A model generated the notes under the pieces. That model saw nothing but the letters and a program-made list of their open reading frames with translations, searched no databases and had not been told where the DNA came from. Positions 33,190-40,867 of a DNA stretch of 64,000 nucleotides are shown here, one piece after another; position 1 is the stretch's first letter; each line of letters opens with the position of its first letter. The stretch comes from Streptomyces sp. VRA16 Mangrove soil. Lineage in GTDB: Bacteria > Actinomycetota > Actinomycetes > Streptomycetales > Streptomycetaceae. Made by a program: the position numbers and the translations under genes. Location: positions 400,887-464,886 of the forward strand of contig NZ_JAFVLN010000008.1 in the NCBI RefSeq assembly GCF_017377775.1. Direction: 5' to 3'.

Positions 33190-34881
33190 CTAGAGCAGCA
33201 GATCCCGTCGGCCCTGTCGCTCGTACTCGGCCAGCAGGGCGTCGAGGCCGTCCCGCCCCAGCCGCCGGTACGCCGCCTCGCCCACCGGCCGCCACCACAC
33301 CTCGCCCTCCCCGCGCCAGAAGCCCTCCCGTCGCAGTTCCCCCCGCCGCACCTTGTTCGTCGCGGTCACCGGGATCCGCTCCACCACCCGCACGAACCGC
33401 GGCGCCATCTTCGTCCCGAGATCGCTCTGCGCCAGCAGGAACTCCCCGAACGCGAGCGGATCGAAGGCCCGCCCCTCCACCGTCGCCACGGTCGCCATCA
33501 CCTGGTCCCCGGCGACCGGGTCCGGCACCCCGTACACGGCGGCCGCCGCCGCGTCCGGCCACCGGGCCAGAATGTTCTCGATCATGGCCGGGGCGAGGTT
33601 CTCGCTGTCCACGCGGATCTTGTCGTCGCCGCGTCCGGCGAAGTACAGGAACCCGTCGCCGTCCCGGTAGAACAGGTCCCCGGTCCAGTACCAGCCGTGC
33701 TCGCGCACCCGCTCCGCGTACGCCGCCTCGTTGCGCCAGTACCCCTCGAAGGGCGAGCGCCCCCGGTTGACCAGCTCGCCGATCGCCTCGGCCCCGTTGA
33801 CGAGCCGGCCACCGGCGTCGAAGGCGGCGGGCGGGCACTCCTTCCGGGTCGCCGGGTCGAGGACCGCGAGGTCACTGCCGGGCGCGGCCCGTCCGATGGC
33901 GCCCGGCGGGGTGCCGGGTGTGCGCTGCACGGCGGCGCCGCCCTCCGACGAGCCGTACCCCTCCACGAGCCGCACCCCGAACCGCTCCTCGAAGCGGGCC
34001 GCGTCCACCGCCCCCGCCTCGGTGCCGAACCCGACGCGCAGCGGGTTGTCGCGGTCGTCGGCGCGTTCCTCGGTGGCGAGGATGTACTGCACGGCCCGAC
34101 CCACGTATGTGAAGTAGGTGGCCTTGAACTGCCTTATGTCGGACAGGAATTGTGACGCGGAGAACTTCCGGCGCAGGGCGATGCCGGCGCCCGCCGCGAC
34201 GGCCGGCGCCCAGTCGGCGATGACCGCGTTGCCGTGGAAGAGCGGCATGCAGATGTAGTGCACGTCGTCGGGCCGTACGCCGAAGTGGTCGACCAGCGAC
34301 CGCCCGGCCGCCGCGAGCCGCCCCTGGGTGCAGATCGCGGCCTTGGGGGCGCCGGTCGAGCCCGAGGTGAAGTAGAGCAGCATGCGGGAGGCGGGGGCGA
34401 CCGTGCCCGCGGGCTCCGGTTTCGCGCCCTCGTAGGGGGTGAGCAGCTCCGCGTACGCGCCGGTGTCGGTCACCAGGACGCGGACGCCGGGGAACCGGAG
34501 CCCGTCGAGGAGGGGCAGATGGGCGCGGTCGGTGACCAGGACGCGGCACTCGGTGTGGGTGATGTCGCGGGCGAGTTCGGCGCCGCGGCGCGTGGGATTG
34601 ATCCCGGCGACGGCGGCCCCGGCGAGCGCCGCGGCGCCCAACCACTGCGGAAACTCCGGGGTGTTGTCGAGCAGCACCCCGACGTGCGGCTCGGCGCCGC
34701 GGGGCAGCAGGTCGGCGAGGAGCGCGGCGCGGGCGGCGGCCCCGGCGGTGACCTCGTGATGGCTGAGGACCTGGTCCTCGTACGCGAGGCCGGGCCTGTG
34801 GTCGCCCCAGCGGGCCTGGATCAGCTCCGCGAAGGTCGCGGCCGCGGGTGACGTACCGGGAGTGCGCGTCATGGATCCCAT
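33190..34881 (-). CDS. AMP-forming acyl-CoA synthetase (FadD-type)
   Basis: A 563-residue member of the adenylate-forming superfamily. The P-loop is LLYFTSGSTGAPKA (A3), the acyl-binding/A5 region VEGYGSSEGG, A7 is YWTGDLFYRDGDGFLYF, the hinge follows in GRGDDKIRVDSENL, and A10 Lys lies in VTATNKVRRGEL. It activates a carboxylic acid as acyl-AMP and then the CoA thioester. The pattern is of the FadD17/long-chain or steroid-type acyl-CoA ligases; the exact substrate cannot be read. The start could be the ATG at 34881 or the next Met three codons in. A TGACG-CCA-CGTCA palindrome lies just upstream. Confidence 0.88.
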   Translation of the reverse strand: MGSMTRTPGTSPAAATFAELIQARWGDHRPGLAYEDQVLSHHEVTAGAAARAALLADLLPRGAEPHVGVLLDNTPEFPQWLGAAALAGAAVAGINPTRRGAELARDITHTECRVLVTDRAHLPLLDGLRFPGVRVLVTDTGAYAELLTPYEGAKPEPAGTVAPASRMLLYFTSGSTGAPKAAICTQGRLAAAGRSLVDHFGVRPDDVHYICMPLFHGNAVIADWAPAVAAGAGIALRRKFSASQFLSDIRQFKATYFTYVGRAVQYILATEERADDRDNPLRVGFGTEAGAVDAARFEERFGVRLVEGYGSSEGGAAVQRTPGTPPGAIGRAAPGSDLAVLDPATRKECPPAAFDAGGRLVNGAEAIGELVNRGRSPFEGYWRNEAAYAERVREHGWYWTGDLFYRDGDGFLYFAGRGDDKIRVDSENLAPAMIENILARWPDAAAAAVYGVPDPVAGDQVMATVATVEGRAFDPLAFGEFLLAQSDLGTKMAPRFVRVVERIPVTATNKVRRGELRREGFWRGEGEVWWRPVGEAAYRRLGRDGLDALLAEYERQGRRDLLL

Positions 34882-34897
34882 GGCCGCGCACCATAAT

Positions 34898-34910
34898 TGA
34901 CGCCACGTCA
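34898..34910. promoter_or_regulatory. Palindrome TGACGCCACGTCA upstream of acyl-CoA synthetase
   Basis: Perfect 5-bp arms TGACG/CGTCA with a 3-base centre, 17 bases upstream of the synthetase ATG. The position suits a repressor overlapping the promoter or leader, for example a fatty-acid-responsive TetR protein; the regulator is not identified. Confidence 0.4.
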
Positions 34911-34942
34911 GATGTGGAGACCCGGGAGAACCCGGGCCCTGG

Positions 34943-35368
34943 TCACCAGTACGTGACGGTCACGTTCGCCAGGATGATCACGCCGACCACCATCACGCCG
35001 ACCCCGAAGACGGTGCCGAACATGTCCTTGCCCGGCTGCGGCGGCGACGCCGTCGCCTTCTCCGGGTCGGCGGCCGCGTAGTGGACGAGCGTTTCGTCGC
35101 CCACGGCCCGGCTCGCGGGCCCGCCGGACTCCTTGAACCGCACGGCCCGGCCGTCGACGGTGAAGTCGTATTCGTGCCACTGGATGCGCCGCGCCACGTT
35201 GTTGACCATCTGGACCCGGACGTACGCGGCGACGACCCGCGCCTGCGCGGTGAGCCCGCTCTCCCATGCGGCGCGCCGCTCCCGGGTCCGGCGCACGATC
35301 GCGTACGCGGCCCAGACCAGCAGCACGATGAGGAGCGGGAAACCTATATGGAAGACGAGGTCGGTCAT
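34943..35368 (-). CDS. DUF3592-like membrane protein
   Basis: A 141-residue protein with one hydrophobic helix at each end (about 8-25 and 115-138). The exposed middle domain includes YDFTVDGRAVRFKESGGP and GDETLVHYAAADPEKA, the pattern of DUF3592. Function is unknown. It is followed after 28 bases upstream by a second gene of the same architecture. The middle domain probably lies outside the cytoplasm, but topology cannot be fixed from the sequence. Confidence 0.75.
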   Translation of the reverse strand: MTDLVFHIGFPLLIVLLVWAAYAIVRRTRERRAAWESGLTAQARVVAAYVRVQMVNNVARRIQWHEYDFTVDGRAVRFKESGGPASRAVGDETLVHYAAADPEKATASPPQPGKDMFGTVFGVGVMVVGVIILANVTVTYW

Positions 35369-35396
35369 GGCCGCAGTCTTCCGTACTCGGCGCTGT

Positions 35397-35840
35397 TCAG
35401 AAGTCCCCCTGGAAGAGGTCGGCCGCGGCGAACACGAAGAACGCGCAGAAGGCCATGATCAGCCCCACGAACCCCAGGACGAACACGGTGCCCACGATGT
35501 TCGCCGTGGACCGCGGCGGACAGGCCGTGGCCTGCTCCGGGCGCTCGGCCACGTAGTACACGGTCACGACGTCGCCCTGGACGACGGCCGCCGGGCCGTT
35601 CTCCTCCTCGAAGCGGACGGCGCGGCCGTCGCGCGCGGTGAACTCGAAGACGTGGTGCTGTGTCGTGGTCGGGTGCTCACCGCCGCTCGTCGTGGTGAAC
35701 ACCCGCAGACAGCGCGCCTCGGCGGTGAGCCCGCCGCGCCATGCCGCCTGCCGCTGCAGCGCCCTGCGCAGCACCGCGAACCCGATGGCCGCCGCGACGG
35801 CGACGATGAGTACCGGCACAAGAAAGAAGAAGAACTCCAT
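35397..35840 (-). CDS. DUF3592-like membrane protein, paralogue
   Basis: A 147-residue paralogue of the downstream gene with the same helix-domain-helix plan. The middle domain has FEFTARDGRAVRFEEENGPA and GDVVTVYYVAERPEQA, which align with the neighbour. The two are same-strand and 28 bases apart, so a tandem duplication in one operon is likely. No enzymatic motif is visible. The leader 35841-35942 separates it from the LPMO gene end. Confidence 0.75.
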   Translation of the reverse strand: MEFFFFLVPVLIVAVAAAIGFAVLRRALQRQAAWRGGLTAEARCLRVFTTTSGGEHPTTTQHHVFEFTARDGRAVRFEEENGPAAVVQGDVVTVYYVAERPEQATACPPRSTANIVGTVFVLGFVGLIMAFCAFFVFAAADLFQGDF

Positions 35841-35942
35841 TGCGATCCCCCGTGATCGAACCCCCGTAAACCGTCCAGCCGTGGGCCGGGCGGCTTACGG
35901 GGAAGGTACCCGGGTCAGGGGGCGGAGATCCTCAGGGGAACC

Positions 35943-36539
35943 TCAGAACGTGACGTCCGAGCAGGCGTAGAACGCGTTCGCCGTGTCCGCGATCGTCCAC
36001 ACCGCGAGGATCACGTGGTGGCCGGACTTGCCGGACGGCAGGACGCCGGAGTGCTCCAGGGTGGCCGGGGGCTGGCCGCTGAAGGGCACCGTGAGGAACG
36101 GGGTGGTGTTCAGGGCCGCCCGGGTGAGCGGCTTGCTGTCGTCCCAGCCGTCCTTGGTGATGTAGTAGCGGAAGTCCGTGGTGGAGTGCCGCGCGGTGAA
36201 CTGCCAGCGGAACGTGTAGCTCTGACCGCCCGTCACCTTCGTGGTCGGCCAGGCCGAGCCGTTCGGCTGCGTGGGTGAGTTCAGCGAGCCGAACTCGGTG
36301 TGGTTCGCCGAACATATCTGGCCGTCGGCGGGGCCGGCCGCCGGGAAGCCCTTGGGGCCCTCGACGCTCTGCGGCTCCCACTGGATGTTGCCGCAGCCGG
36401 TGACGGTGCCGTTGGCGCAGAGTTTCTGCCGGCTGATGGGCTGGTCGGTGTAGCCGTGGCCGCTGGCGCCGCCCGCCGACAGGGCGAACGCCCCCGCGGT
36501 GGTCAGGCCGAGCAGGGCCGCATAGATCCTTTTTCGCAT
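35943..36539 (-). CDS. lpmP: AA10 lytic polysaccharide monooxygenase
   Basis: A 198-residue secreted copper enzyme. The signal peptide MRKRIYAALLGLTTAGAF ends ASG, so the mature protein begins HGYTDQP; that N-terminal His is half of the copper histidine brace. The second His is in FTARHSTTDFRYY. The compact AA10 domain without a carbohydrate-binding module matches the small chitin-active LPMO encoded next to cslA-glxA in S. lividans (LpmP/LPMO10E), where it helps deposit glycan at hyphal tips. The ATG at 36539 is chosen because it gives a proper signal peptide. A DasR-type operator lies 67 bases upstream. Confidence 0.9.
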   Translation of the reverse strand: MRKRIYAALLGLTTAGAFALSAGGASGHGYTDQPISRQKLCANGTVTGCGNIQWEPQSVEGPKGFPAAGPADGQICSANHTEFGSLNSPTQPNGSAWPTTKVTGGQSYTFRWQFTARHSTTDFRYYITKDGWDDSKPLTRAALNTTPFLTVPFSGQPPATLEHSGVLPSGKSGHHVILAVWTIADTANAFYACSDVTF

Positions 36540-36602
36540 GCTGCCGCTCCAGGGGGTGTGGGGAGTTCCGGAAGCCGTGCGCACAGTGGTGCTGCCGATA
36601 TT

Positions 36603-36618
36603 TCAGGTCTAGACCAAG
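36603..36618. promoter_or_regulatory. dre-like (DasR-type) operator upstream of LPMO
   Basis: GGTCTAGACC at 36606-36615 is a perfect palindrome in the context CAGGTCTAGACCAAG. It matches the core of the DasR-responsive element (consensus about TGGTCTAGACCA), which controls N-acetylglucosamine and chitin genes in Streptomyces. Confidence 0.65.
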
Positions 36619-36690
36619 CAACGCCCAATGTATGGGCGGGACTTGAACATGTCCATACCAATAACGGAGGTGCGCCGCGGCCCCCGGCCC

Positions 36691-37842
36691 TTACTCCCCC
36701 CGGCCCGTGTAGAACGCCACCGTCAGATCCTTCACGAGCGCCTTGCGCTCGTAGTCGTCCAGCTCGACCAGACCGCGCGTGGTCAGCCGCGTCACCGTGT
36801 CCTCCACCGAGTCCACGACCGAGGTCAGCACGGAGTCCCGGTGCTGCGCGTCGAGTGCGGCGATCCGGCGGCGCTGCATCGCGGCCGCCACCTCGGGCGC
36901 GTACTCGATCCGGGTCGGCTGCGCGGAGAACACCTCGATGCCGACCGGCTCGGCGTCCGCGGCGAGCCGCCGGGTGAGGAGGTCGCCGACGGCCTCGGCG
37001 TTGCGCAGGGTCGGCGCGTCCTCGTGGAAGGCGTCGGCGGGCAGCTGCGACAGGACCCGCGCCATGTCCGCCTCGACGCACTCGCGCAGATACGTCTCGT
37101 GGTCCTCGACCCCGAGCGTGGCCCGTGCCGTGTCCCTGATCCGCCACACGACGAGGACGACGACGCGCAGGGCGACCCCGTTCGCGTCGACCGCGGGCAT
37201 CGGCTCGCTGCGCCAGTGCCGCAGCCGCACGTCCACGCGGCGGCGCAGCAGCAGCGGGTTCACCCACAGCAGCCCGGCCTTGCGCACGGTGCCCCGGTAC
37301 CGCCCGAAGAGGGTCAGCACCCAGGCCTGCCCGGTGCGACCGCGCGCAAGGCCGCCGAAGCCGAACAGGCCGAGCACGCCCGAGCCCGCGACCGCCGCCC
37401 ACTGCACGGGCCCGAGCCCCGACCCCGGAGAGGACGCGTAACGGGAGAGCCCGGCGACGTCCGTCACGATCTGCGGCAGCGCCCCGGCCCAGCCGAGCGA
37501 CGTCACGGCACCGGCCGCGCCGGCCAGCCCGCCGAGCACCCCGAACACACCGGGCAGCGCCCGTCCTGCCCGCTGCTTCAGCTCCGGATCGACGGCGGGC
37601 GCCGGACGGGCGGGGGCGCGCGGCGGCATCCTGCGCGGCGTCGCGGGCCTGCCCTTTTCCGCGGCCGTGCCCGTGCCCGTGCCCATGCCCGTCGCCGTGC
37701 CGACCACGGCCGGGCGCAGCGGCACCGCCACCGGCTCGGGGTCGTCACGGAAGAGCAGGTGGACCGGGATCTCGGTGGTCGCCTCGTTCTGGATGAGCCG
37801 CGCGCCGCGCGGCCGGTCCCCGATCTCGCTGGTTTCGCTCAT
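36691..37842 (-). CDS. SPFH/band 7 domain protein
   Basis: A 383-residue membrane protein. A disordered Pro/Ala/Gly N terminus (to about 95) leads to two hydrophobic segments (about 105-125 and 155-175). A prohibitin/stomatin-type SPFH domain follows (about 185-370), with LWVNPLLLRRRVDVRLRHW, VVLVVWRIRDTARATLGV and VSPVG-like EPVGIEVFS. Band 7 proteins scaffold membrane microdomains. It lies in the CslA-GlxA neighbourhood, as in S. coelicolor, so a role in tip assembly is plausible but unproven. Start at 37842 has GGTGAGG upstream; an ATG at 37923 would add 27 residues. Confidence 0.85.
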   Translation of the reverse strand: MSETSEIGDRPRGARLIQNEATTEIPVHLLFRDDPEPVAVPLRPAVVGTATGMGTGTGTAAEKGRPATPRRMPPRAPARPAPAVDPELKQRAGRALPGVFGVLGGLAGAAGAVTSLGWAGALPQIVTDVAGLSRYASSPGSGLGPVQWAAVAGSGVLGLFGFGGLARGRTGQAWVLTLFGRYRGTVRKAGLLWVNPLLLRRRVDVRLRHWRSEPMPAVDANGVALRVVVLVVWRIRDTARATLGVEDHETYLRECVEADMARVLSQLPADAFHEDAPTLRNAEAVGDLLTRRLAADAEPVGIEVFSAQPTRIEYAPEVAAAMQRRRIAALDAQHRDSVLTSVVDSVEDTVTRLTTRGLVELDDYERKALVKDLTVAFYTGRGE

Positions 37843-37969
37843 CGATGCCTCACCGTTTCCTCGGTCGTCCGCGGCACAGGGGTTGGTCCGTCGTCCTTCG
37901 TCACCGGCCGTCACGGCCATCACCGGTCACCTCCGGTCATCGCCGGTCGCCACTGGCCGTCACGAGCCA

Positions 37970-39274
37970 TCACGAGAAGAGCCGTCGCCAGGTCTCCGGG
38001 CCCGGGTAGCCGTCGGCCGCCGCGCCCCGCCAGCCCTGGGCCCGCTGGAACGCCTCGACGGCCCGGCGGTCGGCCTCGCCCCAGCGCGGTCCCGGCCCCT
38101 GGGCGTAGTACTTGCCGAATCCTTTCTTCACCAGCTGCTTGCCGAGTTTCGTCACCGCGCCGCTGCTCGACCCGGGCCGGAACACCGCCGTCCCCGGGAA
38201 GGCGGGCGCCTGCCCCTTGGACGTGCCACTGCCCTTGCTCCCGGCCGAGCTCCCGCCGCCGGGGATGTCCTTCCCCTTCCCGCCGACCAGGTACGACCAG
38301 GTCGTCGGCCCGGGGATGCCGTCGGCGTCGGCGCCGCTCCAGCCCTGCGCCCGCTGGAACGCCTGGGTCGCCCTGCGGTCCGCGTCGCCCCAGCGCGGGC
38401 CCGGGCCCTGGCTGTAGAACCGCTTGCCGCCGCGCTCCACGAGCAGCCGCCCGAGCTGGGTGACGTACGCGTTGTTCGCCCCGGGACCGAAGGCCCCGGC
38501 CCCCGGGAACTTCGTCGTGGCGGCGGCGTCCGCGCCCGAGGTGGTCCCGGCCTTCACGCCCTTGTAGCGGTAGGCCAGGTACCTGCTGGAGTTGGTCCAG
38601 TACGCGTACGGGGTGGCCTGTTTCCTGGTGCCGGGCCGGGTCTGCTCGTACGCGATGTAGTAGCTGCGCGTGTAGTCGGTCCACCCGCCGAAGATCGTGA
38701 CGTGCGAGCCCTTCTCCGGGTCGGACGGGTTGTGGAAGAGCAGGATGTCGCCGGGCTGCAGCTGCGCCTTGGTGATCCGGGTGCCGTACTGGGCCAGCGA
38801 GCCGGTCCACTCGTTGCCCGGCAGGTCCCACGCCATGGAGACGAACCCCGAGCAGTCCTGCCGGTAGCCGTCGCTCCAGTACTTGTCCATGTTGTACGGG
38901 ACCTTCGCCGACACCCACGTCTTGGCGCGGTTGATGATCGCGGCCCGGGTCGTGGTGCGCAGCGCGCTCTGCTGTGCGAGATCCACCGATCCTGCGGCCT
39001 GGCCCGGCGCTCCGTGCAGCGGGCTGGTGCCGCCCTGCGGGGTCGCGTCGCCCGGGACCGGGTCACCCGGTCTCGCCTCGTGGTGCCCTGCCGCGGCGGC
39101 CGGGGTCAGCTGGACGCCGCCGATCACGGTGCCGGCCGCGGCGGCGGCGACCAGGGCGTGCCGCGCGCCCAGCTTCGTCCGGGCCCGGGACGGGTCCGTT
39201 CGCCGCCACTGCACGCACCCCGCGCAGTGGCAGTCGCCCGCCGGGTCGTAGTTCTCGAATACCGGAGCCTCCAT
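37970..39274 (-). CDS. NlpC/P60-like wall hydrolase with two peptidoglycan-binding repeats
   Basis: A 434-residue protein. A Cys-containing N terminus (CHCAGC) and one hydrophobic segment (about 38-60) suggest membrane anchoring or export. The NlpC/P60- or amidase-like domain (about 110-250) has DCSGFVSMAWDLPG with the catalytic Cys, and GSHVTIFGG with the likely His. Two 75-residue peptidoglycan-binding-like repeats follow, each ending QGPGPRWGxADRRA and QAFQRAQGW-type sequence, then PGPxTWxxL. It probably cleaves stem peptides in the wall near sites of CslA-GlxA action. GAGGGGAATCGC precedes the ATG. Confidence 0.85.
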   Translation of the reverse strand: MEAPVFENYDPAGDCHCAGCVQWRRTDPSRARTKLGARHALVAAAAAGTVIGGVQLTPAAAAGHHEARPGDPVPGDATPQGGTSPLHGAPGQAAGSVDLAQQSALRTTTRAAIINRAKTWVSAKVPYNMDKYWSDGYRQDCSGFVSMAWDLPGNEWTGSLAQYGTRITKAQLQPGDILLFHNPSDPEKGSHVTIFGGWTDYTRSYYIAYEQTRPGTRKQATPYAYWTNSSRYLAYRYKGVKAGTTSGADAAATTKFPGAGAFGPGANNAYVTQLGRLLVERGGKRFYSQGPGPRWGDADRRATQAFQRAQGWSGADADGIPGPTTWSYLVGGKGKDIPGGGSSAGSKGSGTSKGQAPAFPGTAVFRPGSSSGAVTKLGKQLVKKGFGKYYAQGPGPRWGEADRRAVEAFQRAQGWRGAAADGYPGPETWRRLFS

Positions 39275-39472
39275 GCGATTCCCCTCACACTCCAGAGCCG
39301 GCCGCTGATCTGACGAGCCTCGCCTTCGCACGCAGGCAGCGTCTCAACTGTCCAGACAAACCGCATGTTGACGGTCCGAATGATGGAAATCCCCACAAAC
39401 CACTCCCTTCCTCGGCGCGTCGGCTGGTCAGGAGCACCCCGGGAGGTCGGGTAAAGTTATGCAGGTCAGCGG

Positions 39473-39546
39473 GCGCCATTAGCTCAGTTGGTTAGAGCAG
39501 CGGACTCTTAATCCGCGTGTCCGGGGTTCGAGTCCCTGATGGCGCA
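39473..39546 (+). tRNA. tRNA-Lys(CTT), copy 3
   Basis: Identical over all 74 bases to copies 1 and 2. The TAAAGT box at 39451-39456 is a possible -10. The terminator and repeats that follow resemble those of copies 1 and 2. Confidence 0.97.
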
Positions 39547-39555
39547 CAGAAGGCG

Positions 39556-39583
39556 AAGGCCCTCCACTCCGGTGGGGGGCCTT
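39556..39583 (+). terminator. Terminator after tRNA-Lys copy 3
   Basis: A 12-bp stem AAGGCCCTCCAC/GTGGGGGGCCTT (one wobble) with a 4-base loop, 10 bases after the tRNA. Confidence 0.8.
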
Positions 39584-39608
39584 AGCCATTCCCTGACGCC
39601 CCGCCAGA

Positions 39609-39740
39609 GACGCGACCGGCGGTGGTCGAGCCCCGCAGGGGCGCGGGACCCTGTCGATCTGCGGCCCCGCCGCGCGGACGCGACCGACGGTGGTCGAGCC
39701 CCGCAGGGGCGCGGGGAACTGCGCGACCAACCGAGACGAC
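39609..39740. repeat. Two-copy 68-bp direct repeat
   Basis: GACGCGACCG(G/A)CGGTGGTCG followed by AGCCCCGCAGGGGCGCGGG occurs at 39609 and 39677. Related sequence is found downstream of tRNA-Lys copy 1 at 4454-4545. Confidence 0.8.
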
Positions 39741-39838
39741 GCTGCACCCGGCAACGCCGCGGCCGGGACCGAGCTGGAGGCCGGTTGGAGCGCTCACCCC
39801 GCGCCGGGGTGCCGCCTTGCCCACCCTGCCGCCCATGG

Positions 39839-39990
39839 CGGCAGATTGCCCAAGGCGGCGCGGCAGCCGGCCGGGGCGGGAAGGCCCCAGGCGGCAGATT
39901 GCCCAAGGCGGCGCGGCAGCCGGCCGGGGCGGGAAAGCCCCAGGCGGCAGATTGCCCAAGGCGGCGCGGCAGCCGACCGGCGGCGGATTG
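39839..39990. repeat. 53-bp tandem repeat, about three copies
   Basis: Units starting GCAGATTGCCCAAGGCGGCG begin at 39841, 39894 and 39947, period exactly 53. The first two are nearly identical; the third diverges after 25 bases. The whole 39547-40069 spacer (523 bases) holds only the terminator and these repeats; I see no gene in it. Confidence 0.85.
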
Positions 39991-40069
39991 GCCAAGGCTC
40001 CGGGAACCGGCTTCAGGCGGTGCGGGGCGCGGTAGATCGGGTCGAGGAGCGGAGCGCTACCGTGAGGGC

Positions 40070-40515
40070 ATGGCGCAGCGCGACCTTCAAGAGCGGATCA
40101 AGCGGCTGATCGTCGAGCGGCGGCTGCCGCCCGGCGCATCGCTGCCCACGAACCCGAACTGATGGAACCGCTCGGCGTCAGCGGCGGCCACCTTCTCCAT
40201 CCGCCCCACGAGAGCGTCGAGTTTCCGGACGGGGCCGTCGCCGCGGCCACCGACCGCGCGTTTCACGCCACCCTGTACCGCGGTGTGGCCAATCCGCTGC
40301 TCGGCGAGGTCCTGGACGCCTTCTGGGAGGCGTTCCACCGGGTGCGCACCGATCTCGTGGACCTGCCGCAGGACCCGATGGTGACGTGCCGTCAGCATCG
40401 CGAGATCCTCGACGCGGTGCGCTCGGGCGAGGCGATCCGGGCGGAGCGGGCGATACGTGATCACTTCGGGAACATCCGTAACCGATTGACAGCAACCCCA
40501 CAGCAAGACCGGTAA
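40070..40515 (+). pseudogene. Frameshifted, internally deleted GntR (FadR-type) regulator
   Basis: The first frame (40070-40162) starts as a GntR winged helix: RDLQERIKRLIVERRLPPG, then LPTNPN and stop. One inserted base after LPT restores the canonical EPELMEPLGVS in the next frame, which runs to 40515. In that second frame the rest of the helix-turn-helix and the first half of the FCD ligand domain are missing. Sequence jumps from LGVS to a typical FCD second half (ATDRAFHATLYRGVANPLLGEV, split here by position, then DHFGNIRNRL). So there is at least one frameshift and a deletion of roughly 100 codons. It is probably nonfunctional. Confidence 0.75.
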
Positions 40516-40867
40516 ACACCGTGTTTCGCTCCGTATCGCCCTTGCGATCATGACGCGGGGCGCAGCACCCTATTCTGGAGCCATTGGCTCCAATGAGGCT
40601 TACGGTGCACGGCAGTTGGAGGGAGCACCGCGGCCGCATTCGGCGGGAGTACGGCACGATCCGGTTGCTCAGGGCGCGGGGACGGGGGCCCCGTTCATGA
40701 AGCGATGTCGAGGGGGGCATCATGCAACCGGAAGGTTGTCGTTCCAGTCTTAGAGAGGGTGGGACGGTGGCCAGCCACTGATACGCCGGTGAAAGGTCGA
40801 GGGGGACCGGACACGGGCGGAGGACCGACGACCACGCGGTGACTCGCGTGCGGGGGGATGACTCAAC
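40516..40867 (+). promoter_or_regulatory. cslA upstream region with palindrome
   Basis: A 352-base leader without a supported gene. It contains the 15-base perfect palindrome GGAGCCATTGGCTCC (40577-40591), a possible operator for the cslA-glxA operon. I could not assign a promoter with confidence. Confidence 0.4.

Noticed and set aside
39275..39472. c-di-AMP (ydaO) riboswitch before the NlpC-like gene
   Set aside because: GGGGAATCGC near the start resembles part of the motif, but the other conserved helices are not visible.
39839..39990. CRISPR array
   Set aside because: Tandem 53-base units without spacers.
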